From: Desulfofundulus luciae
GTDB taxonomy: Bacteria > Bacillota > Desulfotomaculia > Desulfotomaculales > Desulfovirgulaceae
NCBI RefSeq assembly: GCF_030813795.1
Contig: NZ_JAUSUX010000007.1
Coordinates: 62,001 to 126,000, forward strand
DNA length: 64,000 nucleotides
Direction of reading: 5' to 3'
The translations under genes and the position numbers were made by a program. The notes beneath the pieces were generated by a model, which searched no databases, was not told the DNA's origin, and saw only the letters and a list, made by a program, of their open reading frames with translations. Numbering within the stretch: position 1 is the first letter of the stretch; every line of letters begins with the position of its first letter. This document shows positions 32,703-41,060 of this stretch, in pieces.

Positions 32703-34088
32703 ATGTCCGTCGCACAGGCCATCGAAGCGTTACGCCGGGAACTGGGCAAAGAAAACGTCATTACCGCAACCGAAGATTTGTTCTGTTATTCCTACGACGC
32801 CACGGCCGACCTGCCCGAGCAAAAGCCGGATGTGGTGGTTACCCCGGAAAACGTGGATCAAGTGGTGAAAGTGGTCAAAATTGCCCGCCAGTATCGTTTG
32901 CCCATTTACCCCCGCGGTTCGGGAACAAATTTAAGCGGTGGCACAGTTCCCATCAAAGGGGGAATTGTGCTCAGTACCTTAAAAATGAACCGCATTCTGG
33001 AAATAGATCCTTCAAACCTGACGGCCACAGTGCAACCCGGGGTGATCATTCAAGATTTGAATAACGCCGTGGCCCCCTACGGTTTGATTTACCCGCCCGA
33101 CCCGGGCACGGTGGCCACCGCCACCATGGGAGGAAGCGTGGCCGAGTGTTCCGGAGGACTGAGGGGACTCAAGTACGGGGTCACCAGGCATTACGTGATG
33201 GGGCTGGAGGTAGTTCTCGCGGACGGTGAGGTAATCCGGTACGGGGGAAAGACGGTTAAGAATGTAACGGGCTACGACCTGGTCCGGTTGTTTACCGGCT
33301 CTGAGGGCACCCTGGGGATCATCACGGAAATCATCGTCCGCCTGATCCCGGCACCCCAGGCCAGGGAAACCATGCTGGCCGGTTTCAGCCGCCTGGCCGA
33401 CGCGGGAAATGCCGTTGCTGATATCATCGGTCAAAAGGTAATCCCGGCCACCCTGGAAATTATGGACCGGGTTACGGTGGAAACCGTAGAAAATTTTGCC
33501 CACGTCGGTTTGCCCACCGATGTGGCGGCCATCCTGCTCATCGAGGTGGATGGGATTCCCGAAGTGGTTAAATCCGAGGCGGCCGCCGTCAGGCAGGTTA
33601 TTGCCAAAAACAGCGGGTGGATCAAAACGGCAGAAAATGATGAAGAACGGGAAAAATTATGGAGCGCCCGCCGGGCCGCCCTGCCCGCCCTGGCCCAACG
33701 CAAGCCCACCACCATCCTGGAGGACGCAACCGTGCCCAGGAGCAAGATCACGGATATGCTCCTGGTCGTGGAAGACATCGGCAAGCGTTACAACCTGGTT
33801 ATCGGCACCTTTGGGCACGCCGGTGACGGCAACCTGCACCCGACCATCCTGGCCGATGCCCGCAACGAGGAGGAGATGGAGCGGGTGCGGGCAGCCGTGG
33901 AGGAAATCTTCCGCGCGGCTTTGAGCCTGGGAGGCACCCTTTCCGGGGAGCACGGGATCGGCATCGCCAAAAAGCAATTTCTCCCCTGGGAGATGGGCAA
34001 TTCGGGCGTGCAGGTACTCAAGAAAATTAAGCAAGCCCTGGACCCGGACAATCTCCTCAATCCGGGCAAAATTGTAGATCTAACTTGA
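32703..34088 (+). CDS. glcD: FAD-linked glycolate/D-lactate oxidase subunit GlcD
   Basis: 461 aa. N-terminal FAD_binding_4 domain with YPRGSGTNLSGGTVP (about 78-92) and the FAD loop PDPGTVATATMGGSVAECSGGLRGLKYG (about 128-155), followed by FAD-oxidase C-terminal domain with FGHAGDGNLHPTI (about 371-383) and the HGIGIAKK motif near 417. Oxidises a 2-hydroxy acid (glycolate or lactate) to the 2-oxo acid. ATG at 32703 with GAGGGGGG 9 nt upstream. The Fe-S partner glcF follows after 12 bp. Confidence 0.93.
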   Translation: MSVAQAIEALRRELGKENVITATEDLFCYSYDATADLPEQKPDVVVTPENVDQVVKVVKIARQYRLPIYPRGSGTNLSGGTVPIKGGIVLSTLKMNRILEIDPSNLTATVQPGVIIQDLNNAVAPYGLIYPPDPGTVATATMGGSVAECSGGLRGLKYGVTRHYVMGLEVVLADGEVIRYGGKTVKNVTGYDLVRLFTGSEGTLGIITEIIVRLIPAPQARETMLAGFSRLADAGNAVADIIGQKVIPATLEIMDRVTVETVENFAHVGLPTDVAAILLIEVDGIPEVVKSEAAAVRQVIAKNSGWIKTAENDEEREKLWSARRAALPALAQRKPTTILEDATVPRSKITDMLLVVEDIGKRYNLVIGTFGHAGDGNLHPTILADARNEEEMERVRAAVEEIFRAALSLGGTLSGEHGIGIAKKQFLPWEMGNSGVQVLKKIKQALDPDNLLNPGKIVDLT

Positions 34089-34100
34089 GGAGGAGCAAGC

Positions 34101-35369
34101 ATGAGCATTTTTGACGGGTTGGCGGCGGTAGAAGAAGAAATACTTAAATGCATGAAATGCGGCAACTGCCAGGCTGTCTGCCCTTTATACCAGGAATCCC
34201 GGCGGGAGCCGGCCGTGGCCCGGGGAAAAATCCGCCTGGCCGCGGCGATTCTGGAGGGCAAACTGGAACCAACGGACGGGCTGGCCGAGCGCTTCGACCT
34301 TTGTCTCACCTGTCTGGCCTGCGTAGCTTCGTGTCCCTCCGGCGTGAAGGTGGACCGGATCATCCTGGCCGCCAGAACGGCCCTGACCCAAAAGAAGGGG
34401 CTACCCTTCATAAAGAAGGCCGTGTTTACCGGCCTCAGCCGCCCCCGCCTTTTTGATCTGGGGGTAAAAACCGCCGCCCGCCTACAGGGACTCTTATTTA
34501 AAAATATTGAGCCGGGAAAGATGCAGCCCCGCTTCCCTATCGGCCTGGAACTGCGCCGGATCGTCCCTCCTCTGGCACCGGTTCCTTTCCGGGACCAGGT
34601 GGCCGAAAAACATGCGGTCGAGCGGCCTGTGGCCACGGTGGCCTTCTTTACCGGCTGTATGACCAATTACCTGTATCCCGAGATCGGACTGGCCGCCCTG
34701 CGCGTCCTGAAAGCCCACGGGGTGGACGTGATTATCCCCCGTCTGCAACACTGCTGCGGCGCTCCCATCCTTTATAGCGGGGCGGCGGATATGGCCCTGA
34801 AAATGGCCAGGTCCCACGTGGATTTGTTCAGCAGTATTCAGGCCGATGCCATTATCACCGTGTGCGGGACATGCGGGAAAGCTTTCAAACACCTGTACCC
34901 GGAACTGCTGGAGGATGTTCCCGGATATAGTGAAAGGGCGCGGGAAGTGGCCGCTAAAATCCTTGATATAACCCAGTTCCTGCACAAGCTGCCCTTTAAC
35001 CCGGAACTGTTCAGGGCGCCGGAATTGGCCGTCACCTACCACCAGCCCTGTCACCTGGGCCGCGGCCTGGGCGTGGTACAAGAGCCCCTCTCCATCATCC
35101 GGAGCATTCCCGGGGTCAATTACCTGCCCCTGATGGAACCGGCCCGGTGCTGCGGCAACGCCGGCTCTTTCAGCCTGACCCATTACGATTTGTCCTATCA
35201 GATTCTCACCCGCAAGTTAAAGGATATCGAAGACACCGGGGCACAACTGGTAGTGACCGGTTGTCCCGCCTGCCGGATGCACCTGACCGACGGGCTAGTC
35301 AAGAAGCAAATGCCCCAGAAAGTGGTACACACGGTTGAGCTGCTGGCCAGCTCCCTTGAGGAAAAGTAA
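34101..35369 (+). CDS. glcF: GlcF-type iron-sulfur subunit with CCG domains
   Basis: 422 aa. N-terminal two 4Fe-4S clusters (CMKCGNCQAVCP at 16-27; CLTCLACVASCPSG near 71-84), then two cysteine-rich CCG domains: first ending in LQHCCGAPILYSG (about 215), second with TYHQPCHLGRG (about 313) and ARCCGNAGSF (about 350), plus VTGCPACRMHL (about 390). Accepts electrons from GlcD and passes them to a membrane or soluble carrier. No membrane segment. Co-transcribed with glcD. Confidence 0.93.
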   Translation: MSIFDGLAAVEEEILKCMKCGNCQAVCPLYQESRREPAVARGKIRLAAAILEGKLEPTDGLAERFDLCLTCLACVASCPSGVKVDRIILAARTALTQKKGLPFIKKAVFTGLSRPRLFDLGVKTAARLQGLLFKNIEPGKMQPRFPIGLELRRIVPPLAPVPFRDQVAEKHAVERPVATVAFFTGCMTNYLYPEIGLAALRVLKAHGVDVIIPRLQHCCGAPILYSGAADMALKMARSHVDLFSSIQADAIITVCGTCGKAFKHLYPELLEDVPGYSERAREVAAKILDITQFLHKLPFNPELFRAPELAVTYHQPCHLGRGLGVVQEPLSIIRSIPGVNYLPLMEPARCCGNAGSFSLTHYDLSYQILTRKLKDIEDTGAQLVVTGCPACRMHLTDGLVKKQMPQKVVHTVELLASSLEEK

Positions 35370-35392
35370 AAGGGGGGTTCAACGCCCCCCTT
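35370..35392 (+). terminator. glcDF terminator
   Basis: AAGGGGGG (35370-35377) pairs with CCCCCCTT (35385-35392) directly after the stop codon. Confidence 0.75.
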
Positions 35393-35591
35393 ACTTGTTG
35401 CCCTCACTGCCCGCAGGAGGATCGTAGCAGGGCCAGCATTTTCCCAGCCGTCCAGGCCAGCACCGCCACTCCGGCAAAATTGAGGGTGGGGCCCCGGGTT
35501 ACCAGCTCTCCCTGTCTATCCGGCAGGTTTCCACGGCTAACGCGTTAACCTTCGCCCCGCACTCGCTCCACGCCCATGCCGGGCGCACACA
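35393..35591. other. GC-rich stretch with a possible gene remnant
   Basis: On the minus strand a frame ending in a TGA at about 35407-35409 reads GPTLNFAGVAVLAWTAGKML and then ALLRSSCGQ, with an in-frame stop about 40 codons upstream and no clear start. It could be a decayed small membrane-protein gene; no family recognised. Confidence 0.3.
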
Positions 35592-35625
35592 AAAACTGAC
35601 CCCGGACTAATCCGGGATCAGTTTT
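35592..35625 (-). terminator. Long hairpin after the zinc-ribbon gene
   Basis: AAAACTGA (35592-35599) with TCAGTTTT (35618-35625), and CCCGGA with TCCGGG inside, one mismatch between. It is symmetrical, with U-runs possible in both directions, and is the only terminator candidate for the minus-strand gene at 35682. Confidence 0.65.
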
Positions 35626-35681
35626 AACCCGTAAATCAAATGTTGTATAACAGGTAGTCATTATAGCAACCAGGCACGCTT

Positions 35682-35981
35682 TTACTGGTGCTCGCCAGCC
35701 CCCAGGGCTTCGTCAATTTGTTTTTGAAAAGGAATAGGTGCCTTTTGTTTTATGGCGGCACAGCGACAATGATGAGCGTGCCCGCAAGGCTTAATTTTTT
35801 TCCGATTGGTGGACTGTTCTACTTTTGTCGATCTAATAACAGTGAACATCGCTACCGGGGCAGCTCTCATCACTCCTCCACAGTGAACACATATGAGTTC
35901 CAATCCCTCCTTGGCTTCATAATCTACTAACACCGGGCGACTGGCATCACATTCACTACAAACAAAGTCGTATATAGGCAT
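35682..35981 (-). CDS. FmdB-like zinc-ribbon protein
   Basis: 99 aa from ATG at 35981 (AAGGAGG 6 nt upstream). It starts MPIYDFVCSECDA and continues to CVHCGG, the CxxC...CxxC ribbon of the FmdB family (named for a gene beside formamidase; often beside methyl or C1 metabolism genes). A second Cys/His group follows, CGHAHHCRCA (about 70-80), which usual FmdB proteins lack. Function unknown; possibly regulatory. It lies downstream of the methyltransferase island on the same strand. Confidence 0.75.
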   Translation of the reverse strand: MPIYDFVCSECDASRPVLVDYEAKEGLELICVHCGGVMRAAPVAMFTVIRSTKVEQSTNRKKIKPCGHAHHCRCAAIKQKAPIPFQKQIDEALGAGEHQ

Positions 35982-36061
35982 AATCAACCTCCTTTGCTAG
36001 ATGGCAGTATAGGGGTGTACCATTGTGGTCACCCCTGTAAAAAAACGTAATCATTTTGCCG

Positions 36062-36146
36062 CTGGTACCTATTTGCGCGGCAATCTGCTCATTCATCGCT
36101 GCTCCGCCGGTCATCACCAGATACATGTCAGCTAGGCCTTTCTCTT
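36062..36146 (-). repeat. 85-bp partial duplication of the corrinoid-fusion gene
   Basis: 36062-36146 repeats 36201-36285 (constant offset of 139 bp) with about seven mismatches. Both encode KGLAD.YLVMTGGAAMNEQI. The duplicate supplies the last codons and stop of the 615-residue methyltransferase and continues as a broken frame beyond it. Confidence 0.8.
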
Positions 36147-37975
36147 GCTGCAAGATACTCTTTTACTAAGGAAACAGCTGCGTTGGCATCCGAACCATAT
36201 CTGGCACCTATTTGCGCGGCAATCTGCTCATTCATCGCTGCTCCACCGGTCATTACCAGATACTTGTCGGCTAGACCTTTCTCTTTAAGTAATTCCACAG
36301 TTTTCTCTGCATAGGTAACAGATGAGTTAGTCATTACAGACATACCAATGGCTACAGCATTATTAGCTTCTGCTGCTTCTATAAACTCTTCAGGTTTAAC
36401 GTTCTTGCCAAGGTCTATAACATTATAACCATTTGCCTTCAACATAAGAACCACGAGATTTTTGCCAATGTCCTGGGTGTTGCCGCGTACCAGACCTATT
36501 ACGACAGTTTCTTTCTTGCCACCTCCTGAACCCGACGCTTCCAGCAGTGGAACAAGAATAGCCATAGCCTTTTCCATTGTCTTGGCAGATTTAAGCAAAT
36601 CGGTCACGAAACGTTCGTTACGCTCATACAAATCACCGACCATTCTCATTCCAAGGGATAAACCGTTGAATATAATTTGCTGAGGGGTCAAACCGATTTC
36701 CAAACCTTTTTTAGTCCACTCTACAACCTTATCATCATCATGTTCCATAATCGCATCGGCCAGGTTAAAGTAAACCTCTTCTTCAGGAGTTTTCTTTACC
36801 TGAGTCTTTTGTATTCCCATTCTAACCATTTGATCGTTATCCGTTGATATTTTGCGCATACCCGGGTGTTTGGGGTGGCCGGGCAAATAAACATCGCTCA
36901 GGTCACCAAGGGCCTCGATGTCTATCGGGTACTTGATTGACGCGCAGGTTTCAATCAACGCGCGTAAGTTTTCTTCTGGAACAGTCCAGTCAATATCACA
37001 ACCGGGCATGCAGACAAATCCGCCGTTATACCCCACTTCAACAGCCAGCTTCTTTACTTCCCTGGCAACATCCTCGGGAGTACCATGGACTAACGTTGAG
37101 TAGGGACAGACCGTACCCATCAGTGAAATTTTTTCTCCTATAGCACGCTTGGCATGGTCTGCTCCAGGGTACATATCGCCGTTAAAGTTAAAGGCGCCGC
37201 TATTGGCAATGTCGGACCAGATGGGTTGGGTAAAGGTGCATGTATGAAGGAGCCCGATACCGCCAATTTCCTTAATATAAGCGAATAACCTCTGCTGGTA
37301 AGGCAAGCCAAATTCTCTATACATTTCTGGTGGCAAAATATCACAGGAGCAGAATGGGTCAAGGATATTGACGACATCAACACCAGCTTCAAACATCATT
37401 CGACAGACATTTTTAACAACGTCAAGAGATAATTCTATAACCTCTTTAGCGAAATCTGGATCTTCAGCCAAATAAGTAAAAAAGTTGTCTGTTCCGGTAA
37501 CCATCTGGGCGGTAGTAATCGGACCGCCAACGGGGGTAGCCAGTACGTGGGTATCTTTCCAGCCTTCTCTAATAAAGGTTCTTATTTCTTCTTGAATTGC
37601 TCTCAAACGGCCTTTTTCCGGATTAAAGCCATTCTTTAGGTAGTTATCTTTTAAACGGTAAAAAGCTTCTTTTGTAGGCGCGGGATGTTCAACTAACGAG
37701 GGTTGTGCATAGGGCAGGTATTCTAATATGGCACCCAGGTTCTCTACCGGGGTAAACAAGTCGGTTCCGGCAATCACCACGTCTCCACCGAATTTTTGAT
37801 GAGCTTTAATTTTAGCTTTGGCCATGGCCTCACCATCGAACAGAACCTCATCAACTCTAACTCCCCCCTCGCGAATGCCCCTTGTCATTAACAACGGGTT
37901 TACGGGTACCTGATCCGGCAGCTCTTTCATAGTAACTGCCGCAAAAACTCTTTCCCGGCTGGTCATCTTGGGCAT
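36128..37975 (-). CDS. UroD-type methyltransferase fused to a corrinoid-binding domain
   Basis: 615 aa. Residues 1-350 form a uroporphyrinogen-decarboxylase-fold methyltransferase like MtaA/MtbA, with the zinc-site pattern H244-x-C246...C322 (LLHTCTF and FVCMPGCD). Residues about 395-485 are a B12-binding helical cap and 488-605 a Rossmann-like corrinoid domain with the C-terminal MTGGAAMNEQIA loop. The cobalt-ligand motif, normally DxHxxG, reads N499-T-Q501-D-I-G, so the axial His is replaced by Gln. The fusion would let one polypeptide carry both a methyl transfer site and its corrinoid. The C-terminal tail (RERPS) comes from a local duplication. Last gene of the methyltransferase island. 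Substrate unknown. Confidence 0.88.
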   Translation of the reverse strand: MPKMTSRERVFAAVTMKELPDQVPVNPLLMTRGIREGGVRVDEVLFDGEAMAKAKIKAHQKFGGDVVIAGTDLFTPVENLGAILEYLPYAQPSLVEHPAPTKEAFYRLKDNYLKNGFNPEKGRLRAIQEEIRTFIREGWKDTHVLATPVGGPITTAQMVTGTDNFFTYLAEDPDFAKEVIELSLDVVKNVCRMMFEAGVDVVNILDPFCSCDILPPEMYREFGLPYQQRLFAYIKEIGGIGLLHTCTFTQPIWSDIANSGAFNFNGDMYPGADHAKRAIGEKISLMGTVCPYSTLVHGTPEDVAREVKKLAVEVGYNGGFVCMPGCDIDWTVPEENLRALIETCASIKYPIDIEALGDLSDVYLPGHPKHPGMRKISTDNDQMVRMGIQKTQVKKTPEEEVYFNLADAIMEHDDDKVVEWTKKGLEIGLTPQQIIFNGLSLGMRMVGDLYERNERFVTDLLKSAKTMEKAMAILVPLLEASGSGGGKKETVVIGLVRGNTQDIGKNLVVLMLKANGYNVIDLGKNVKPEEFIEAAEANNAVAIGMSVMTNSSVTYAEKTVELLKEKGLADKYLVMTGGAAMNEQIAAQIGARYGSDANAAVSLVKEYLAARERPS

Positions 37976-38117
37976 ACTTACTCCCTCCTTAAACTTTTTG
38001 CATTATTCGTGAATTATAAGCAGTTTTTTAGACTTATTCGAATACACCTCACCACCTTTTTCCAGAATAAATTGTCCTTGCAAGTTTGGCTATGACCTTG
38101 AAAAAATGCGCTTTATA

Positions 38118-39275
38118 TTAAAGGACGGGCAATCCTGTTGAAAATGTTTTCTCTATTGCCTCTTCAATAATGTTTCGAACCGGACCAATGTGACGCAATT
38201 TTTCAAAATCATCGCTGGAGAAATTGCGGATAAATGCAGCCCCGCGGATAGCCGCAAGCACTTCTTCTGCTGAAGACATATTGTCCAGGGGCCCGGCAAT
38301 GACCGGTGCACTTTGAGCCAACTCTGTAATTAATAAGGCTATTCCAGCCTTGTCCTTATTCGTTACGGCTTCGCCCAAAGCACACAGGTCGTTTGATCCA
38401 TGCAATATTATAGAAGCAGGCAGTTCCCGCCGCACTTCCATAACATTCATCCCTTTAGCATTGGTGTCCAGGTTAATTAACTCGATACCCAATTCTGCTA
38501 TATCCCTCAGAATGGGTCGAATAGCTCCACAACTGTGAAAACAGATCGATGCCGGGGTTAACTGTCTAAGCCGGGTCAGCAACGAATGCATATACGGACG
38601 GACAAGATTACGGAAATCCGATGGAGAAAAAAACATACCGTCCTGGTAGCCCAGATCATCGTTATAAATGATGATATCCGGTTGTTCAGGAAGCGAACTC
38701 AACATGTAGTTATAGGCATCAAGAATAGTTTCCAATGACCAATTAAGGAGGGCTGTGGCGATCTGCCAGTTTTTATCAGCAATGTCTTCCATAAACCGCC
38801 AGGGGTTACGCAGCATAAAGCTCAGATCTAAGAGGCCTGGGCAAGGAGCATCTGCAATTAAAATGCCAGCGTTTCTAAATTCCGGTTCAACAAGCTGTAC
38901 TTGGTTACGCCATTGGGGTTTAGGGTAATGTAAAATATCCTTAAGCCCTGCAGTTTCCAAAGGATGGCTAATTGGTGATAAAAAACCTTCGTCTCTTTGC
39001 CATTGAACGCCAAAAGCATCAGTAAAAGGTTTATCGGTTATCACCGGGGGGTCAAATAACAGACCGGTACGGATGAAATCAGAGCCCAAACGGATACACT
39101 CCATTGGTGCCAAAGGCAGAGTTTCGTAAATAGGATGTGCCACCGAACTGTCTTTTCGCAAATGCGGAAGTGCACTGGCCCGAATGCCGGTGAGGGATGT
39201 TGTTCCAATGTCAATTAGTGGTGGACCATTCCAGTTTCCGGAAAGCAATTCTGCTAACTTTATCCGGAGTGACAT
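38118..39275 (-). CDS. UroD-fold methyltransferase (MtaA/MtbA-like)
   Basis: 385 aa from ATG at 39275, which overlaps the stop of the preceding gene in TAATG; GGGGAGATGGAG lies upstream. An upstream start at 39311 would extend into that gene. Uroporphyrinogen-decarboxylase fold: IIIYNDDLGYQDGMFFSPSDF (about 200-220), SICFHSCGAI (about 244) with the HxC zinc pair, INLDTNAKGMN and a terminal PVIAGPLDN region. More diverged from MtaA than the fused protein at 36128. Likely moves a methyl group between a substrate or cofactor and a corrinoid protein. Translationally coupled to the MtrH-like gene. Confidence 0.82.
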   Translation of the reverse strand: MSLRIKLAELLSGNWNGPPLIDIGTTSLTGIRASALPHLRKDSSVAHPIYETLPLAPMECIRLGSDFIRTGLLFDPPVITDKPFTDAFGVQWQRDEGFLSPISHPLETAGLKDILHYPKPQWRNQVQLVEPEFRNAGILIADAPCPGLLDLSFMLRNPWRFMEDIADKNWQIATALLNWSLETILDAYNYMLSSLPEQPDIIIYNDDLGYQDGMFFSPSDFRNLVRPYMHSLLTRLRQLTPASICFHSCGAIRPILRDIAELGIELINLDTNAKGMNVMEVRRELPASIILHGSNDLCALGEAVTNKDKAGIALLITELAQSAPVIAGPLDNMSSAEEVLAAIRGAAFIRNFSSDDFEKLRHIGPVRNIIEEAIEKTFSTGLPVL

Positions 39276-40189
39276 TACTCCATCTCCCCTGATAGCTTGA
39301 ACATATTCCATAGGGGATGACTTTCCGGCAGTTTATGCCCGTCCAGTTCCTTAGCCGCAAATCCATAAAATACTTCTGCAGTCCCCGACACATGGGCTGC
39401 TATTGCAGCCTTCTCAATGATGCCGTAGTGCAAATAGTCTGCACCGGCTGCACGACAGACGGCAAGGGCCGTTGCTAAAGACAGGTTTACCCATTCCCGG
39501 CCTAACTTTTTCACGCTGGTCCATTGTGGAAAACAGTTAGAAAAGGCACAACCCACAGGATAACCGAAACGTTCCCGTACAGCCTGAATTTGGCGGATAT
39601 TTAAACCTATCGAAGGTGGGTCCATGGTGCCCACATCAACAATCGGAGCTGCTACACCAATCTCCTTTAACATAGGGTGATAATAGTTTTCAATCATTTC
39701 GCAAGTTCCCTCAGGGGTAGGATTACCAACATCGCTGGCAAGAATCATGACGGCAGCCGGGCGGTGCCGACCAAGTACTTCCAATTCTTCGTCTTCGGTA
39801 TCCTCATTAAGTGAAGCATAAATAGAGCGATTTAGAATGCCAAGTTTAGCAGCCGCCTCAAGCCCAGCTATACGGGCCTCAGCCTCAGTAGCATTTATTA
39901 ATAAAGGGAGGCTTGTACGCGCACTAACAAATTCCAAAAAACGTTCCATAGCTTTAGATGAAGCGGCAATGATGTCAAAGGCCATTTGGACCCCATATCG
40001 CTTACTGAGTTTATTTACACGGTCCACCAATTCTGCCGCCCGGGATTTATCAAACTCACCGGCAAAAGGATCGGAAACAATAGAGTGTTTGTCGTAGAAA
40101 ATACTTCCTACCACCAGGCCGGTTGTTGAGCCCAGTGGTCCCCCTATCGTAGCGTCACCAATCTTAAGTACATGACAGTCTACCAACAT
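39275..40189 (-). CDS. MtrH-family corrinoid:tetrahydrofolate methyltransferase
   Basis: 304 aa from ATG at 40189 (AAGGAGG 6 nt upstream). The N-terminal region IGDATIGGPLG...LVVGSIFYDKHSIVSD and the (F/N)xAFDIIAASSKAMERFLEF segment mark the MtrH/MtgA family, TIM-barrel enzymes that move a methyl group between a corrinoid protein and tetrahydrofolate or tetrahydromethanopterin. In a Firmicute the acceptor should be tetrahydrofolate. First gene of the methyltransferase operon; the next gene overlaps it by 1 bp of ATG/TAA. Confidence 0.88.
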   Translation of the reverse strand: MLVDCHVLKIGDATIGGPLGSTTGLVVGSIFYDKHSIVSDPFAGEFDKSRAAELVDRVNKLSKRYGVQMAFDIIAASSKAMERFLEFVSARTSLPLLINATEAEARIAGLEAAAKLGILNRSIYASLNEDTEDEELEVLGRHRPAAVMILASDVGNPTPEGTCEMIENYYHPMLKEIGVAAPIVDVGTMDPPSIGLNIRQIQAVRERFGYPVGCAFSNCFPQWTSVKKLGREWVNLSLATALAVCRAAGADYLHYGIIEKAAIAAHVSGTAEVFYGFAAKELDGHKLPESHPLWNMFKLSGEME

Positions 40190-40500
40190 CAATTCCTCCT
40201 TCTTATAGAATTAAGTCTCTCGGAAATAAAGCTTCCTTTATGCTCAAGGTTTTGCACCTTGGACTTTTTTGTTTTTCCTAAATTTTGTTTATCGATAATT
40301 AGAACAACTGTTCTTTGGGTTTTTCGAAAATCGCCCCCTAATTGCAATGAATGTAACATTTTTCAGCCTACTAAAAGAAGTCTTAATATTTTTTTGGTAA
40401 CTACAGGTTTTTAAGTCTTTGCAAAATTGAATCATTAAGGCTAAAGACCACCGCCCCGATCGGGTGCAAATTATTGTAGGATCATTCAAAATATAATAAT
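40190..40500. promoter_or_regulatory. Methyltransferase operon control region
   Basis: AT-rich 300 bp. It holds a hairpin CAAGGT-TTTGC-ACCTTG with TTTTTT after it on the plus strand (40245-40270) and a 14-bp palindrome AGAACA-AC-TGTTCT (40301-40314). I could not place a confident promoter; no -24/-12 element seen. Confidence 0.4.
40301..40314. promoter_or_regulatory. 14-bp palindrome AGAACA-AC-TGTTCT
   Basis: Perfect dyad about 112 nt upstream of the MtrH-like start; operator candidate for the divergent regulator. Confidence 0.4.
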
Positions 40501-40520
40501 GTATATCATAGAATGTTATT

Positions 40521-40560
40521 GTATTCTATTGTATTATATTGTATTACAGTGTATAGTATC
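40521..40560. repeat. Helix-phased 10-bp GTATTNTATT repeats
   Basis: Four consecutive decamers begin with GTAT at 40521, 40531, 40541 and 40551 (GTATTCTATT, GTATTATATT, GTATTACAGT, GTATAGTATC), and another GTAT is at 40501. Spacing of one helical turn is typical of cooperative protein binding on one DNA face. It lies between the regulator and the methyltransferase operon. Confidence 0.65.
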
Positions 40561-41060
40561 TACCCAAATTTGTCAAGGTTTTAATTGAAAATTTTTCTTC
40601 CATTCAATGGTTGATTTACCAATATAGGGCACTTTTCATCAAACACCCCTCCAGCGCGAGCCTTGCATTCCGCCGAGGAGTGTGAGGTCTCATGTTAAAT
40701 ACTGGCCACGTTATAGGAACAGTCATTCTTTTCGTTGCCGGCCTGATTAAACTAACTAAGGAAATTTTATAATAGAGTTTGAAGAATGATCTAAAAAACA
40801 ATCAGGGGTAGTCTGCCCTAAAACAGAACTATATATCATATCTTATTATTAAAGTAATTTCCAGCTTATTTTTTAACTTTGAAACTGCATTATCTCTTTG
40901 TAGTGAATGAAAAAGTTGTTCATAACGCAAATGCCTTTTTAGTCTATTGACCTTGCCAAGTACGATAAGCTGTGGTATGATTAATTTAAAAGCATACATC
41001 GGTAATATTGCAAGTTTTTCACAATAACTCATTAAATGGAGTGGGAGAAGGCCGTTTGTT
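40561..41060. other. Leader of the regulator gene with no supported large gene
   Basis: 500 bp, low GC. One possible 26-codon membrane peptide (40692-40772). A minus-strand frame at 40829-41032 (67 codons, KVNRLKRHLRYEQLFHSLQR) might be a decayed transposase end, but I cannot support that. Confidence 0.35.
40692..40772 (+). CDS. Possible 26-residue membrane peptide
   Basis: ATG at 40692 follows GAGGAG...GAGG; the peptide MLNTGHVIGTVILFVAGL then IKLTKEIL is one hydrophobic helix with a basic end. No family known. It may be chance. Confidence 0.25.
   Translation: MLNTGHVIGTVILFVAGLIKLTKEIL

Noticed and set aside
40829-41032. Small minus-strand gene near the MEDS regulator
   Set aside because: No ribosome binding site, no recognised family and it overlaps the regulator's leader; at best a decayed transposase end.
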